This document shows positions 34,341-43,759 of a DNA stretch of 64,000 nt, piece after piece. How positions within the stretch are numbered: position 1 is the first letter of the stretch; each line of letters starts with the position of its first letter. Both the position numbers and the translations under genes were made by a program. The stretch is from Roseovarius nitratireducens. Lineage in GTDB: Bacteria; Pseudomonadota; Alphaproteobacteria; Rhodobacterales; Rhodobacteraceae. The stretch is taken from the NCBI RefSeq assembly GCF_002925845.1, contig NZ_PDNI01000028.1, positions 62,001 through 126,000 on the forward strand. The letters are read 5' to 3'. The notes under the pieces were generated by a model, which saw only the letters and a program-made list of their open reading frames with translations, did not search any database and was not told the DNA's origin.

Positions 34341-35714
34341 TCAGTCCGGGCTATCACTGCGTGTCGCGAACGCGGCGAGTGGCACCGGGCGTGCGGGCGG
34401 CTGCACACGCAGCCGGCCCATCTGTGCAGCGCGCACCCCCGTTGCCGCTGCCATCACCTCCGCCCCGGCAAGCTGGCAATAGCGCCCCTGGCAGCGCCCC
34501 ATACCAACACGGCTGAGCGATTTGGCGCGGTTCGCCTCAGGCCCGGAGAGGGGCAGGGTCGCGCGCAGTTCGCCGGCCGTGACGCCCTCGCAGCGGCACA
34601 GGATTGCAGCGTCCGGCAGCGCACGGATCATGTCCGCAGGCCATGGGAAGGCATCGGCGACACCTTTGGCAAAACCGCGCAAGCGACGCGCGCCCCGCAA
34701 GTCGCGCGCGTAGGCGCCCATGTCTATCTGGTATTCCAGATCAGCAAGGCAGGCGCACGCCGCGAGTCGCCCGCTGATTTCTGCGCCGTCGGCCCCGAGC
34801 AGCGAGATCCCGTCACCCGCGAGATACAGCCCGTCCGCAGCGCGGCCCGCCTCGTCCGTTTCGGGAAGCCATTGCGCCCAGGTATCCGACCATTCGAACG
34901 AGGCTCCCGCGAGGTCGGCGAGGGCCGTCTCGGCCCGCAAGTGCCAGCCGAGCGCCACCGTGTCGCAGGCCGTGCGCTGCACGCGACCGCGCGCATCGCG
35001 CCAGTTGATGGCTTGGGGGCCGGTCCCCTCACCCTCGATAGAGACAAGCGTGACGCCAGCCTTGTAGAGGCGCCCCAAACGCGCGCGCATGCGCAGCCCG
35101 CGCAGCGTAAACAAAGGACGAGCCAGCGCCATCCTCGCACCACCCCTGACCTGCGCGCGCCACGGTGCGGTATCCAGAACCGCCGCCACCTCGGCCCCCG
35201 CGTCGATCAGTTGCGCGGCAACCAGCGTCAGCAGCGGGCCCGAACCTGCCAGAACCATGCGCCGTCCGAGTGCCACCCCTTGCGCCTTGAGCGCGATCTG
35301 TGTGGCACCAAGACTGTAGACCCCCGCCATCTGCCAGCCGGGAACGGGGGCGAGCCGGTCCGTTGCCCCGGTCGCAATGATCAATCTGTCATAACGCAGC
35401 GATATCACACCGGTCGGTCCCAGCACCTGCGCGACCCCGTCATGCAGGCCCAGAACGCTGCATTCGGGGTGATACTCGATCTCCCGGTCGCGCACAAACC
35501 CGTCAAAGACGTCGTGCAATCGCCGGGCCTTGCCCGCCTCCGAACCATAGAGCGTGCCCGGCGGCCGGGTAAATCCCTCGGGCGGGCGCCGATAAATCTG
35601 CCCCCCCGCCCGCGATCCTTCATCCACGACGGTCGGGCACAGTCCGCCTGCAACGAGCGTTTCGGTGGCGCGGATACCCGCAGGGCCCGCGCCCACGACA
35701 AGAATGCGGGTCAT
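34341..35714 (-). CDS. FAD/NAD(P)-binding subunit of a heteromeric amino-acid (opine-type) dehydrogenase
   Basis: 457 residues. N-terminal Rossmann motif VVGAGPAGIRATE, central pyridine-nucleotide-disulfide-oxidoreductase fold (GSGPLL near 170), and a C-terminal BFD-like [2Fe-2S] domain CRCEGVTAGEL...GMGRCQGRYC (Cys pair, Cys, Cys). This matches the alpha subunit of opine oxidase, HcnB and D-hydroxyproline dehydrogenase. It passes electrons from an amine oxidised by a DAO-type subunit to a quinone or cytochrome. Overlaps the small [2Fe-2S] gene by 4 bp. Confidence 0.88.
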   Translation of the reverse strand: MTRILVVGAGPAGIRATETLVAGGLCPTVVDEGSRAGGQIYRRPPEGFTRPPGTLYGSEAGKARRLHDVFDGFVRDREIEYHPECSVLGLHDGVAQVLGPTGVISLRYDRLIIATGATDRLAPVPGWQMAGVYSLGATQIALKAQGVALGRRMVLAGSGPLLTLVAAQLIDAGAEVAAVLDTAPWRAQVRGGARMALARPLFTLRGLRMRARLGRLYKAGVTLVSIEGEGTGPQAINWRDARGRVQRTACDTVALGWHLRAETALADLAGASFEWSDTWAQWLPETDEAGRAADGLYLAGDGISLLGADGAEISGRLAACACLADLEYQIDMGAYARDLRGARRLRGFAKGVADAFPWPADMIRALPDAAILCRCEGVTAGELRATLPLSGPEANRAKSLSRVGMGRCQGRYCQLAGAEVMAAATGVRAAQMGRLRVQPPARPVPLAAFATRSDSPD

Positions 35715-36037
35715 GGCAAGGTTCCGGGCCAGTCGTCCGGTGGGGATGAACGCAGGCGCATCCCCGCGCGCAACGGGGTCGAACAAGCCCGCAGGCGCGG
35801 ACCGTCCTCCTGCCACAGCCAGCAATCCTGGCAAGCTCCCATCAGGCAGAATCCCGCCCGCCGCTCGGGTCCGAATTCCGCCGCGCGCAAATCAGGTAAC
35901 GCAGCCAGTACGGCGGTCAGCACCGTGTCGCCGTCCAGCCCTGAATATGCCGCCCCATCAAAGCCGAAGACCAGCGCTGCGCGGTCCGTCTCGGCCAGCC
36001 GCCTTACGCGGCCTGCGCTTGGGGCGCCGCCGCTCAT
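35711..36037 (-). CDS. Small (2Fe-2S)-binding subunit
   Basis: 108 residues with a plant-ferredoxin-like cysteine pattern GFCLMGACQDC (C-x4-C-x2-C) and a fourth Cys in RACSTP. It matches HcnA/OoxA-type small subunits of heteromeric amino-acid dehydrogenases. 4-bp overlaps both with hydantoinase B upstream and with the FAD subunit downstream indicate strict co-translation. Confidence 0.9.
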   Translation of the reverse strand: MSGGAPSAGRVRRLAETDRAALVFGFDGAAYSGLDGDTVLTAVLAALPDLRAAEFGPERRAGFCLMGACQDCWLWQEDGPRLRACSTPLRAGMRLRSSPPDDWPGTLP

Positions 36038-38028
36038 TCCGCAGCCTCGGCATGGGCGCGAGGGTGTGGGATATCAGGAAACCGCTTGCGAGTTTCGGCG
36101 TAGGCGGCGTTCACCCCCTCTGCGCCCTTGCGCGCCTCTATCCGGCGAAAAACCTCTGTCTTGACGAAAAACCGCCAATGCACAGGCAGGGCCATCAGGA
36201 TATCGGTCAAACGGGCATAGGCGGCATCGGTCCATTGCGCCTCAAAAGCGTCGCGCTCCGGCCCGAAATGGAAATGTCCATCATGCCCGCGCGCCTCGAC
36301 GCGCAACGCAGCGGTCGCGGTCTCATCGACCTCGCCGCCTTGCATGACGACGCCGTAGTCACGGCGCGCTGCCTCTTCCGAAACATGACCGCGCGCCACG
36401 TCCTGCGCCACACGCCATGTCTCGCGGCTCATCGGGTCACCGCGTCCGCCCCCACCTGCCGAACGGATGGAAAGCACATCACCGGGCTGCAAAATGGCCG
36501 TGTCAGCACTGCCCATGCGCCGCGCATCCGGTGTGCCGGGATTGACCACCATTTCCGCCAGCCCGGCCGCGCGCCCCCCCAGGACACCCCAGGGGCGAAA
36601 GCGCGAGCGGTCGCGGTTACGGGCAGTGATGCGCGTGTCAGGGGCGAAAACGCGAAAGGCCATTTCCGTGGCCAGCCCCCCGCGCCAGCGTCCTGCGCCT
36701 CCGGTATCGCGTGCGAGGCTGTACTTGACGAACTCCACCGGCACCTCGGTTTCGGTGATCTCGATCGGCGTGTTCTTGAGATAGGCTGCATCCGCGCCCG
36801 AGCCGTTGGTGCCGTCGCGATGCGGCATCCCGCCACCGCCGCCGACCACCGGATTGACCGCCGCGATGACCTTTTGCCCGCTGCGCTCGTCATGGGTCAT
36901 GACATTCACGATGCAGTTGTTTCCCGCGGGAGCAGCGGGCATCCGCTCGGGGATGGCCTGACTGAACGCGCCGAAAATCACCGATCGCAGCCGCGCGCAG
37001 GTCAGCGACCGCATCCCCACGGCCGCCGGCGCAACCGGGTTGAGCACTGTACCCTCGGGCGCGACACAGGTGAACGGCCGCGTCAGCCCGGTATTCAGCA
37101 AGAGCCGCGGATTGAGCGTGTAGAGTACATAGTAAACCCCGACCAACAGCATGGTATGGCGCGGATCCCCCCCCGAAGGTACGTTGAGAGATGAGCCAAG
37201 CTGCGGGTCGGACCCGGTGAAATCCAGCTCGGCGCTGTCGCCCCGAATACGCAGGGTCAAGTGCAGCCGACAGGGATTTGCAAAGTCGCTGTCTTCGTCG
37301 GCGTAATCGGTAAACACATAGTCACCATCGGGAACGCCGCGCAGGATCTCGCGTGCCTGCGCCTCGGCCTGATCCTTGAGCGCGGCAACCCCGGAGAGGA
37401 AGCCGCGGCCGCCAAATCGTGCGAGCATCGCGTGGACCTTGCGTTCGCCGGTGTTCAGCGCGCCGACCAGCGCCTTGATGTCGCCGATGTTCAGGGCGGG
37501 CTTGCGGACATTGGTTTCCATGATACGCAGGATCTGCGCGTCAAAGACCCCCTCGTTGACCAGCTTCATAGGGGGAAACCGCACCCCTTCCTGATGAATT
37601 TCGGTCAGCGAGCGCGACAGGGACGCAGGCACCGCGCCGCCCATATCGGTATTGTGTATATGCCCGCCGGTCCATGCCACGATCTCACCTTCGTGAAAGA
37701 CCGGTTTCCAGAGATGGGTATCCGGGGCATGCGTGGCGACATGGCCGGAATAGGGATCGTTGGTAAAAGCCACGTCGCCGGGGCGATAATCCTCGACCAT
37801 GTCGATGGCCCGCCTGTAGCTCAGGCCCGGATACCATGTGGCCCCCAGATCCATCGGCACGGCAAAGGTGTCGCCGTGGCGATCCATCAGCATCACCGTG
37901 AAATCCTGTGTCTCCTTGACGAAGGCGGAATGCGCCGTGCGATGCAACGTATGCGCCATGTTTTCGGCAGCGGCACGGGCATGGTTGGCCAGCACCTGAA
38001 GGGTCATCTTGTCAGACATGGGGCTCAC
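36034..38028 (-). CDS. hyuB: ATP-dependent hydantoinase/oxoprolinase B subunit
   Basis: 664 residues of the HydantoinaseB family (LGATWYPGLSYRRAIDM, GDVAFTNDPYSGHVATHAPDTHLWKPVF, HIHNTDMGG). Works with the A subunit to open a five-membered cyclic amide such as N-methylhydantoin or 5-oxoproline with ATP. Related to acetone and acetophenone carboxylase subunits. Starts in the hyuA stop (ATGA). Confidence 0.9.
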   Translation of the reverse strand: MSPMSDKMTLQVLANHARAAAENMAHTLHRTAHSAFVKETQDFTVMLMDRHGDTFAVPMDLGATWYPGLSYRRAIDMVEDYRPGDVAFTNDPYSGHVATHAPDTHLWKPVFHEGEIVAWTGGHIHNTDMGGAVPASLSRSLTEIHQEGVRFPPMKLVNEGVFDAQILRIMETNVRKPALNIGDIKALVGALNTGERKVHAMLARFGGRGFLSGVAALKDQAEAQAREILRGVPDGDYVFTDYADEDSDFANPCRLHLTLRIRGDSAELDFTGSDPQLGSSLNVPSGGDPRHTMLLVGVYYVLYTLNPRLLLNTGLTRPFTCVAPEGTVLNPVAPAAVGMRSLTCARLRSVIFGAFSQAIPERMPAAPAGNNCIVNVMTHDERSGQKVIAAVNPVVGGGGGMPHRDGTNGSGADAAYLKNTPIEITETEVPVEFVKYSLARDTGGAGRWRGGLATEMAFRVFAPDTRITARNRDRSRFRPWGVLGGRAAGLAEMVVNPGTPDARRMGSADTAILQPGDVLSIRSAGGGGRGDPMSRETWRVAQDVARGHVSEEAARRDYGVVMQGGEVDETATAALRVEARGHDGHFHFGPERDAFEAQWTDAAYARLTDILMALPVHWRFFVKTEVFRRIEARKGAEGVNAAYAETRKRFPDIPHPRAHAEAAE

Positions 38029-40076
38029 TCCGCGAGTTCGAGGTGGATATTGAGATGCCTGTCAACGTGGGCGCGTGCGCCCTCCGGAATGGCAAGCGTG
38101 GTATCCTCCTGACAGACCACGGCGGGGCCGTCGAAGGTGACGCCGGCCATGAGATCGGCACGCTCGAAGAGCGGGATATGGCGCGCACCGTTCAGATGCA
38201 CCTGCACTTCCCGGGCGGGCATGGCGTGGGCGGTCGTCGTGATCGCCTCGGCAAAGTCCGGCTTGGGCGTGACGCCGATCGCCGAAAGCCGCAGGTTCAC
38301 GATTTCGATTGCGCCCGCCGGGTCGTCGAAATCGTATATCCGGCGGTGCGTCTCATGGAATGCCGTCGCCAGCCGGGCGGGATCGGAGAGCCAATCCGGC
38401 TCGAGCGCGGTCTCGATCTCATAGCTCTGACCGGCATAGCGCATATCGGCCGAGAGCCGGACCTGTGCCGCGCCAACATGGCCCTGCGCCTTGAGCCACG
38501 CATCTCCCTCTTTCTGCAAATCCGCGAGCGCGGCGCAAAGTTGGCGGGGGGCGGTGGCATCGAGATCGGTGAAAACCGTTTGCAGGAAATCACCCCGCAT
38601 ATCCGCGACCAACCCACCGAGCGCCGAAACAACGCCAGGTCTGCGAGGAGCCAGAACGCGCGTCATGCCAAGCTCACGCGCGAGGAAGGCACCCAGCATG
38701 GGGCCGCCGCCGCCAAACGGCATGAGCGCATAGTCGCGCAGGTCGACGCCCGCGCGCGAGCCCAGTTTCTCGACCTCCACGAACAGTTCGGACACGGCGA
38801 TGTCGAGAATGGCTTGCGCGGTTTCCTCCACGCTGCGACCCATCGGCCCGGCAATCCGGGTCACCGCGTCACGGGCGAGATCGCGGTCGATGCTGAGTTG
38901 ACCATAGGCCATTTCAGCCTGTCCAAGCCAGCCGCAGACGGCCATCGCATCGGTCACCGTGGGGGCCGTGCCGCCGCGCCCATAGCAGGCCGGTCCGGGG
39001 CTGGAGCCTGCCGAGTCTGGCCCCACGCGCAGCACGCCGTGACTGTCGACGCTGGCAATCGAGCCGCCGCCGATGGCAATGGAACTGACCGAGACCGAGG
39101 GGATATGCAGGGGAAAGTCGCCGATCCGCTCATCGGTCCCGAACTGCACCTCACCATCGACGATGAGTGCAAAATCGGCCGAGGTCCCGCCGATATCAAG
39201 GGTCAGAACATGCGACTCTCCAGCCTGTCGCGCCAGCCAGGCTGCCCCCATCACGCCCGACGCCGTGCCCGAAAGCAACATCGACACACAGTCCCTGCGG
39301 CCTTGATGCGCGCTCATCAATCCGCCATTCGATTTGGTCAGCAAGGCGCGCGCCGGCACGCCCCGGCCGGCCAGACGATCCTCGAGCGCGGACAGGTAGC
39401 CAGCCACGCGGGGGTGAACATAACCGTTGAGAATCGCGGTCGAACTGCGCTCGTATTCGCGGATCACCGGCCACACCTCGGAGGACGTGAAGACGAACAG
39501 ATCGGGCGCCTCGGCCTCGATCATCGCCTTTACCTTGGCCTCCTGCGCTCCGTTGCGCCAACTGTGCAGAAACGAGACGACAATGCCATCGGCACCGGCC
39601 TCTTGGGCCAGCCTCACTGCCTCGCGCACGGCCTCAGATGTCGGGGCAACCGGCTCGCTGCCGTCCGCGCGCAACCGCGCGGGGATACCAAAGACCCGGT
39701 CACGCGGGATCAAAGGCTCTGCCCGGTGGCAGAACAGCGAGTACATCTCCGGCATTCCCAGGCGCGCCAGCTCGATCACGTCCTCAAAGCCTTGATTGGT
39801 GATGAGCGCCAGCCGCGCGCCCTTGCGTTGCAGGATCGTGTTGATACCCACCGTGGTGCCATGCACGAACCGGGTCACAGCCCCCGGATCGAGCCCTTCA
39901 CGCTCTTCCAGCAGATCGAGCCCCGTCAGCAACTCGGCCCCCGGATCATCGGGGGTGGTCAGCACCTTGAGCGACGCGATGCGGCCACTACGGGTGTCCA
40001 ATGCGCAGAAATCCATGAAGGTGCCGCCGATATCGACACCGATCTTCCAATCCGCAGGGGCGGTGTTGCCATCCAT
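38025..40076 (-). CDS. hyuA: ATP-dependent hydantoinase/oxoprolinase A subunit
   Basis: 683 residues. Actin/Hsp70-like ATP-binding motifs: GVDIGGTFMDFCALD at the start, FVHGTTVGINTIL, LTLDIGGTSADFALI, PFGGGGPMLGAFLARELG. First structural gene of the operon. ATG 40076 chosen; the extra 8 residues to 40100 lack support. Its partner HyuB is directly downstream. Confidence 0.9.
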   Translation of the reverse strand: MDGNTAPADWKIGVDIGGTFMDFCALDTRSGRIASLKVLTTPDDPGAELLTGLDLLEEREGLDPGAVTRFVHGTTVGINTILQRKGARLALITNQGFEDVIELARLGMPEMYSLFCHRAEPLIPRDRVFGIPARLRADGSEPVAPTSEAVREAVRLAQEAGADGIVVSFLHSWRNGAQEAKVKAMIEAEAPDLFVFTSSEVWPVIREYERSSTAILNGYVHPRVAGYLSALEDRLAGRGVPARALLTKSNGGLMSAHQGRRDCVSMLLSGTASGVMGAAWLARQAGESHVLTLDIGGTSADFALIVDGEVQFGTDERIGDFPLHIPSVSVSSIAIGGGSIASVDSHGVLRVGPDSAGSSPGPACYGRGGTAPTVTDAMAVCGWLGQAEMAYGQLSIDRDLARDAVTRIAGPMGRSVEETAQAILDIAVSELFVEVEKLGSRAGVDLRDYALMPFGGGGPMLGAFLARELGMTRVLAPRRPGVVSALGGLVADMRGDFLQTVFTDLDATAPRQLCAALADLQKEGDAWLKAQGHVGAAQVRLSADMRYAGQSYEIETALEPDWLSDPARLATAFHETHRRIYDFDDPAGAIEIVNLRLSAIGVTPKPDFAEAITTTAHAMPAREVQVHLNGARHIPLFERADLMAGVTFDGPAVVCQEDTTLAIPEGARAHVDRHLNIHLELAE

Positions 40077-40169
40077 CTCTCTTCGATCCTTTCCGGTCAC
40101 TTGCCGGAACTCGACCAGATCGGGCGCGCCACGTCCAAGACGGATAGAACAGCGATGTATAAGGGGGGC

Positions 40170-41054
40170 TTATGTCTCGACGAGCGGGGTGGCATGTAAC
40201 AGTTTGCGCATGGCCTCTTCGGCGCGCGACAATGTCTTGTCACGCGCGGTCAGGAGAGACACCGGCAAGCCAGGCGCATCCCTCAGCGGAAGCGCCACGA
40301 TGCCGGGAAACTGCGCCCAGGGCAAAAGCGCATCGACCAAGGCGACGCCCAGCCCGGCGCGCACGAACCCGGCCGCCGATATCGAGCTGTCAATCTCGAT
40401 CTGCGGCGCAAAGATGCCGCCGCGTCGGCGCTGGGCCATGTCCAGTTCGTCGTGCGGTCGGGTCTGGCTGCGATAGGATATGATCGTCTCGTCTTCCAGA
40501 TCGGAGAACCCCACCTCTCGCGCACCTGTCAGCCCGTGACCCTCTGGCAAAAGGCAGCAAAAGCTCGTGGTACCTATGTTTTCGACAGCGATATCGGGAG
40601 GCAGGTCATCATCGAGCGCCAGGGCCATGGAAGCATCACCAGTGCGCAGAAGGTCCACCATCGCAGCCAGAGGGGCGACATGCGTGCGCAAAACGACATC
40701 CGGATGCTCGGTACGGAACGTCCTGAGCGCGCGGGGCAGCAGGGACATGCCGGGCGGTGGCGAGGCCGCGATCCGCACCAGCCCGGCCCGGCCAAGCCGC
40801 AGATCCGATGTCTTGCGGCGTAGCCCTTCGAGGCCGGCAAACAGGCGCTCAGCCTCTGGATAGAGCTCAAAAGCCTCTGGCGTGGGGCGCAACCTGCCCT
40901 TTTCGCGATCAAAGAGGGCAAAGCCAAGTTGCGCCTCCGTATGAATGAGAATCTGGCTGAGCGCGGGCTGCGATATGTTGAGAAGCCGTGCCGCCCCGGT
41001 CACGGTTCCGGCCCGCATGACAGCGGTAAAGACTTCGAGTTGGCGTGCGCGCAT
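40170..41054 (-). CDS. LysR-family transcriptional regulator
   Basis: 294 residues. Helix-turn-helix at 1-60 (RQLEVFTAVMRAGTVTGAARLLNISQPALSQ), then an effector-binding domain (RIAASPPPGMSLLPRALRTF). It lies 93 bp upstream of hyuA on the same strand and diverges from the DAO gene at 41167, so it probably controls both; the inducer is likely the pathway substrate. The frame is open to 41138 but ATG 41054 gives the normal start. Confidence 0.92.
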   Translation of the reverse strand: MRARQLEVFTAVMRAGTVTGAARLLNISQPALSQILIHTEAQLGFALFDREKGRLRPTPEAFELYPEAERLFAGLEGLRRKTSDLRLGRAGLVRIAASPPPGMSLLPRALRTFRTEHPDVVLRTHVAPLAAMVDLLRTGDASMALALDDDLPPDIAVENIGTTSFCCLLPEGHGLTGAREVGFSDLEDETIISYRSQTRPHDELDMAQRRRGGIFAPQIEIDSSISAAGFVRAGLGVALVDALLPWAQFPGIVALPLRDAPGLPVSLLTARDKTLSRAEEAMRKLLHATPLVET

Positions 41055-41166
41055 CCCGTTTCTCCTATAGGTCAGGCTTATAGGGTGCCATGTTTCCCGA
41101 CTTTGACACAACCGGGTTAGCAGGGTCTGATGGTTCAAATTCCTTTGTCAAAAGGGGCATGGCGGC
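41055..41166. promoter_or_regulatory. Divergent LysR/DAO control region
   Basis: 112 bp. Contains TATAGG repeated (about 41069-41074 and 41081-41086), a TTGACA box near 41103 on the plus strand, and a CCTTTGTCAAAAGG symmetric element near 41140-41153. A LysR binding site is expected here but no single T-N11-A box is convincing. Confidence 0.4.
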
Positions 41167-42273
41167 ATGGATGTGATCGTTCTGGGTGGCGGTCTGATGG
41201 GGACGGCCTCGGCCTTCTTCCTCGCACGCCGTGGCATCCGGGTGACATTGATCGAGCGTCGCCGAATTGGCGCGGGAGCGACCGTTGCGTCCTTTGGCAA
41301 CATCCGGCGCAGTGGACGGCATTTGGCGCAATTGCCTCTGGCTGCCCGGTCTCTCGCGATCTGGAACGAGGCGCAGACGCTGTTGGGGCGCGACGTGGAG
41401 TTTCGCGCGACCGGGCATCTGCGGCTGATTTTCGACGCGGACGGGTTGGACGACATGCGCAGCTATGCGCGCGCCGCGCGGGCCAACGATCTCACGCTCG
41501 AAGAACTCGGGCCCGACGACTTCCGCCGCCGCTTTCCGGGGCTTGGACCGGACGCCATTGCCGCGTCCTTCTCGCCAAGGGACGGATCGGCCAATCCGCG
41601 GCTGGTGGCCCCGGCCTTTGCCGAGGCGGCGGCGCGCGCCGGGGCCTGCATCGTCGATGAGGCCCCGGTTCTGGACATGCGACAAAGTGAGACCGGCTTT
41701 GAGGTGATAACGGCCAAGGGTGTTCACAAGGCAGCGGCGTTGCTCAATTGTGCGGGCGCCTGGGGCCGGGAGGTGGCAGCGCGGTTCGGCGAAGAAGTGC
41801 CGCTTGGCACATGGGGGCCGCAAATGGCCGTGACAGAACCGGTGCCCTATCGCATCGCACCTGTGGTCGGCGTCTGGAGCCGGGCACATGGGGCCTATCT
41901 GCGGCAGGTCGAACGCGGCAACGTGGTGTTTGGCGGCGCTGTCGCGCGCGTTCCGGTGGCACCTGATCCCGGTTTTGCCCAAGCCGATCCGTCCTCTCTA
42001 CCCGCTCAGGTGGCGGCTGTGCTGAAGCTGGTTCCGGCGCTGGCCGATGTTGCGGTGATCCGCCAGTGGTCAGGCTGCGAGGGCTACGTCGCCGACAACC
42101 TGCCGGTGATGGGGGCCTCTGGCACGACACCGGGATTGTTTCACGCTTTCGGGTTCTGTGGGCACGGTTTCCAACTGGGCCCCGGTGTCGGCGACGCCAT
42201 GGCCGAATTGATCGCGACCGGTCGGTGTGCGACACCGTTGGCGGATTTTTCCATCACCCGTTTCGCGGCATGA
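41167..42273 (+). CDS. DAO-family FAD-dependent amino-acid oxidoreductase
   Basis: 368 residues. FAD motif VLGGGLMGTASAFFLARRG at the start, GATVASFGNIRRSGRH (substrate/FAD loop), and C-terminal QWSGCEGYVADNLPVMG plus GFCGHGFQLGPGVG. Similar to the DAO-type (beta) subunits of opine oxidase and D-hydroxyproline dehydrogenase, HcnC and sarcosine-oxidase-like enzymes. Faces the LysR gene. A plausible partner of the 34341/35711 subunits, but not shown. Confidence 0.88.
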   Translation: MDVIVLGGGLMGTASAFFLARRGIRVTLIERRRIGAGATVASFGNIRRSGRHLAQLPLAARSLAIWNEAQTLLGRDVEFRATGHLRLIFDADGLDDMRSYARAARANDLTLEELGPDDFRRRFPGLGPDAIAASFSPRDGSANPRLVAPAFAEAAARAGACIVDEAPVLDMRQSETGFEVITAKGVHKAAALLNCAGAWGREVAARFGEEVPLGTWGPQMAVTEPVPYRIAPVVGVWSRAHGAYLRQVERGNVVFGGAVARVPVAPDPGFAQADPSSLPAQVAAVLKLVPALADVAVIRQWSGCEGYVADNLPVMGASGTTPGLFHAFGFCGHGFQLGPGVGDAMAELIATGRCATPLADFSITRFAA

Positions 42274-42275
42274 GA

Positions 42276-43601
42276 TCAGAACTCTGCCACCTTGCCCCAC
42301 TGGCCCTTGCCGAACCGGCCGAGGCGGTACTGGGCGGTTTCGCAGATCGGGGCGCGTCCGAGGACCATGTCGGCCACCAGGTGCCCAACACCTGGTCCGA
42401 TGCCGAACCCATGCCCCGAGAGGCCCGCCGCCAGCACGAGACCGGGCGTCCCGATATCGGCGTCGATCACCGGCACACCGTCCGGTGTGCTGTCGATATA
42501 TCCCGCCCACTGCGCCTGGACCGGAATATTCCTGAGTGCGGGCAACAGGCTACGCGCACGCTTGAGCGTCAGCTCAATCAGCGCCTTGCTGGGGCGGGGA
42601 TCGAGGATGCGGCTGCGCTCCATCGGTGTTTCGCGATCGAAAGCCCATTTCTTGCGCGTTTCGAATCCTGCGCGCCAGGCCTGCGCCCCGCCCGGGCGCA
42701 GTGCGCGCCAACGCTTGGCGAACATCGGCAGGAAATGGCGTGCCCCGGCGAGCGCCCCCGGCGTGAGATCGAGATTGGCCAGTCCCGATACGGCCAGGGT
42801 ATGCGCGCCGTCGCCGCGGCGCGTGACCGACACGGCAGCGGTGTGCAATGCGCGGGGCAGCCCTTCGGCCCCCGGTGCAACGGACAATATCGAACTGCGC
42901 ACCGCGGCCTGCGGAAACCCGATGCCGTGACGATGCAGAAAGCTGCTGGCCCAGGCACCACCGGCCATCACCACCACGCGCGTCCGGATCGTGCCGCGCT
43001 CGGTAATGACGCCCGAAACGGCACCGGCCCCGGTTTCCAGCCCGCGCGCCGCACAGCCCTGCACAACCGTCCCGCCATGCGTCAAGATGCCCCGCGCGAT
43101 CAGCGGTGCCGCGCGCGATGGATCGGCGACGCCATCGCTTGGCGACCAGACACCACCCTGCCAACGCTGACCGGTGGCGGTACCGTGTTCGGTGGCCTCT
43201 TCAGGGGTCAGCATCCGGGTATCGACACCTTCACCGCGGGCAAATCGGCCCCATTTGGCCCAGCCTTCGATTTCATCAGGATCGTTGGACAGGTAGAGCA
43301 ACCCGCAGCGTCGAAACCCGAGATCAGCAGCGATATCGGCGCTCATCTCTTCCCAGAGCGCGAGGCTACGGGTGGACAGCGGCAGTTCCCGGGCATCACG
43401 ATTTTGCTGGCGGCACCAACCCCAGTTGCGGCTCGATTGTTCCGCACCTATACGGCCTTTCTCGAGCAGAACAACGTTCTGCCCTGCGCGGGCAAGCCAG
43501 TACGCGGCGCTGACGCCAACGATTCCGCCGCCAATGACCACACAATCGGCCTGGTTGGGAAGCTCGGAGTGGGTTTCGATCTCAAGCAGTGGAGCAGGCA
43601 T
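42276..43601 (-). CDS. DAO-family FAD-dependent oxidoreductase (second copy)
   Basis: 441 residues. FAD motif VVIGGGIVGVSAAYWLARAG near residue 20, SSRNWGWCRQQNRD loop, and an end with GHGFGIGPGVGHLVADM. Same superfamily as the convergent gene at 41167 but clearly different in sequence, so not a recent duplicate. Likely oxidises a secondary or D-amino acid. Only 2 bp separate the two stops. Diverges from the Lrp gene at 43760. Confidence 0.88.
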   Translation of the reverse strand: MPAPLLEIETHSELPNQADCVVIGGGIVGVSAAYWLARAGQNVVLLEKGRIGAEQSSRNWGWCRQQNRDARELPLSTRSLALWEEMSADIAADLGFRRCGLLYLSNDPDEIEGWAKWGRFARGEGVDTRMLTPEEATEHGTATGQRWQGGVWSPSDGVADPSRAAPLIARGILTHGGTVVQGCAARGLETGAGAVSGVITERGTIRTRVVVMAGGAWASSFLHRHGIGFPQAAVRSSILSVAPGAEGLPRALHTAAVSVTRRGDGAHTLAVSGLANLDLTPGALAGARHFLPMFAKRWRALRPGGAQAWRAGFETRKKWAFDRETPMERSRILDPRPSKALIELTLKRARSLLPALRNIPVQAQWAGYIDSTPDGVPVIDADIGTPGLVLAAGLSGHGFGIGPGVGHLVADMVLGRAPICETAQYRLGRFGKGQWGKVAEF

Positions 43602-43759
43602 GAATTTCCCATGTGTTTTTCGAAACCTAGCTGTAGGATTTCAGCTATTTGTGCCGCATCTGTAGAGGTGGTCGGCAGATCGTTTCGTATTTGTGATACC
43701 GGGTGTGCCAATCGCCTCCGGCTTCGCGTGTCGCGCCGTTACATGCAAGGACAGGACCG
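43602..43759. promoter_or_regulatory. Divergent Lrp/DAO control region
   Basis: 158 bp between the DAO gene (minus) and the Lrp gene (plus). It holds AGCTGTAGGATTTCAGCT (about 43629-43646, 5-bp arms AGCTG..CAGCT), a plausible half-site region for an Lrp-type protein. No sure promoter elements. Confidence 0.4.

Noticed and set aside
34269-36164. 631-codon plus-strand frame across the FAD subunit gene
   Set aside because: Antisense to a gene with clear Rossmann and iron-sulfur motifs; product is low complexity.
38043-40199. 718-codon frame antisense to hyuA
   Set aside because: Arg/Gly/His-rich mirror of a strongly supported gene.
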